Assembly (NCBI GenBank): GCA_027924645.1
Contig: BSBN01001149.1
Span: 3,472,001-3,536,000, forward strand
Source of the DNA: Cunninghamia lanceolata
Taxonomy: Eukaryota > Streptophyta > Pinopsida > Cupressales > Cupressaceae
Length of the DNA: 64,000 nucleotides
Direction: 5' to 3'
Shown here: in pieces, positions 63,910-64,000 of the stretch
Position numbering within the stretch: the first letter of the stretch is position 1
Layout of the letters: every line of letters begins with the position of its first letter
Made by a program: the position numbers and the translations under genes
Notes under the pieces: model-generated
Database searches by the model: none
Told to the model about the DNA's origin: nothing
What the model saw: the letters and a program-made list of their open reading frames with translations, nothing else

Positions 63910-64000
63910 TGTTAGATTTCTACCCAAGAATGCAAGTGATTGAGAGAAAACAAAATAGAAATCACATATGAGCTAAATAAATTATATTCAACTCAAGAGA
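63910..64000 (-). repeat. 3' end of an LTR related to the complete Copia, cut by the window edge
   Basis: On the minus strand the sequence TCTTGAGTTGAATATAATTT through to TTGGGTAGAAATCTAACA matches the last ~90 bases of the LTR at 42606-42904. The next bases (AGTCACAATC) are not a primer site, so this is a 3' LTR or solo LTR inserted in the gypsy element. The rest lies outside the window. Confidence 0.88.

Overview
The window is repeat-rich, AT-rich nuclear DNA from a plant with a large, transposon-filled genome. A gymnosperm, such as a conifer, is my best guess. The evidence for a plant is plant-type Ty1-copia, Ty3-gypsy, LINE and SINE remains, plus decayed pieces of plant gene families: PLATZ, PPR, an LRR receptor kinase, and ATG18/BCAS3-like. 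The gymnosperm guess rests only on the many old, eroded, nested elements. I see no intact host gene, no rRNA or tRNA gene and no organellar or bacterial sequence.

Layout. 1-2.5 kb: nothing I can assign. 2.5-18.1 kb: two LTR-like repeat families, each in inverted orientation (family 1 at 2480-3642 minus and 10473-11720 plus; family 2 at 8525-10472 plus and 14600-15974 minus). The same stretch holds a 3' Copia fragment with its LTR (3643-6093), a broken LRR receptor-kinase fragment (12674-13172) and microsatellites. 18.1-28.7 kb: module A, about 5.1 kb. It consists of a foldback, about 2.2 kb of degenerate CCCTAA-type telomere-like hexamers with strand switches, an AT-rich part and a broken PLATZ gene. 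Near its right end it is split by a 5,485-bp insertion (23181-28665) with TG/CA ends and a 5-bp target duplication; this insertion carries ATG18h-like and probably Integrator-subunit-7-like gene pieces. 28.7-34.8 kb: a telo-box cluster, a LINE reverse transcriptase fragment, and a tRNA-derived SINE sitting inside an (AT)n array. 34.8-39.9 kb: module B, a second direct copy of the module without the insertion.

40.1-42.1 kb: family 1 copy 3 followed by a decayed PPR gene. 42.6-48.3 kb: a structurally complete Copia element (LTR, PBS, gag, pol, PPT, LTR, 5-bp AGTAG target duplication) whose reading frames are full of stops, mostly amber. 48.4-56.5 kb: a minus-strand LTR element with 2.6-2.8 kb LTRs and an internal region carrying only a gag-like frame and an unassigned 159-codon ORF, with no pol seen (TR-GAG-like). 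57.2-58.6 kb: pieces of two Copia LTR types. 58.9-60.2 kb: a minus-strand LTR and primer site of another element. 60.2-63.9 kb: a minus-strand Ty3-gypsy pol, interrupted by a 1,180-bp solo LTR with a perfect target duplication, and bounded at the right edge by an LTR related to the complete Copia.

No genes here work together as a pathway. The window is best read as an archaeological stack. The strongest signals are the duplicated telomere-like/PLATZ module with its later gene-carrying insertion, the gag-only element, and a consistent bias to TAG stops in decayed frames that fits cytosine deamination at CAG sites.
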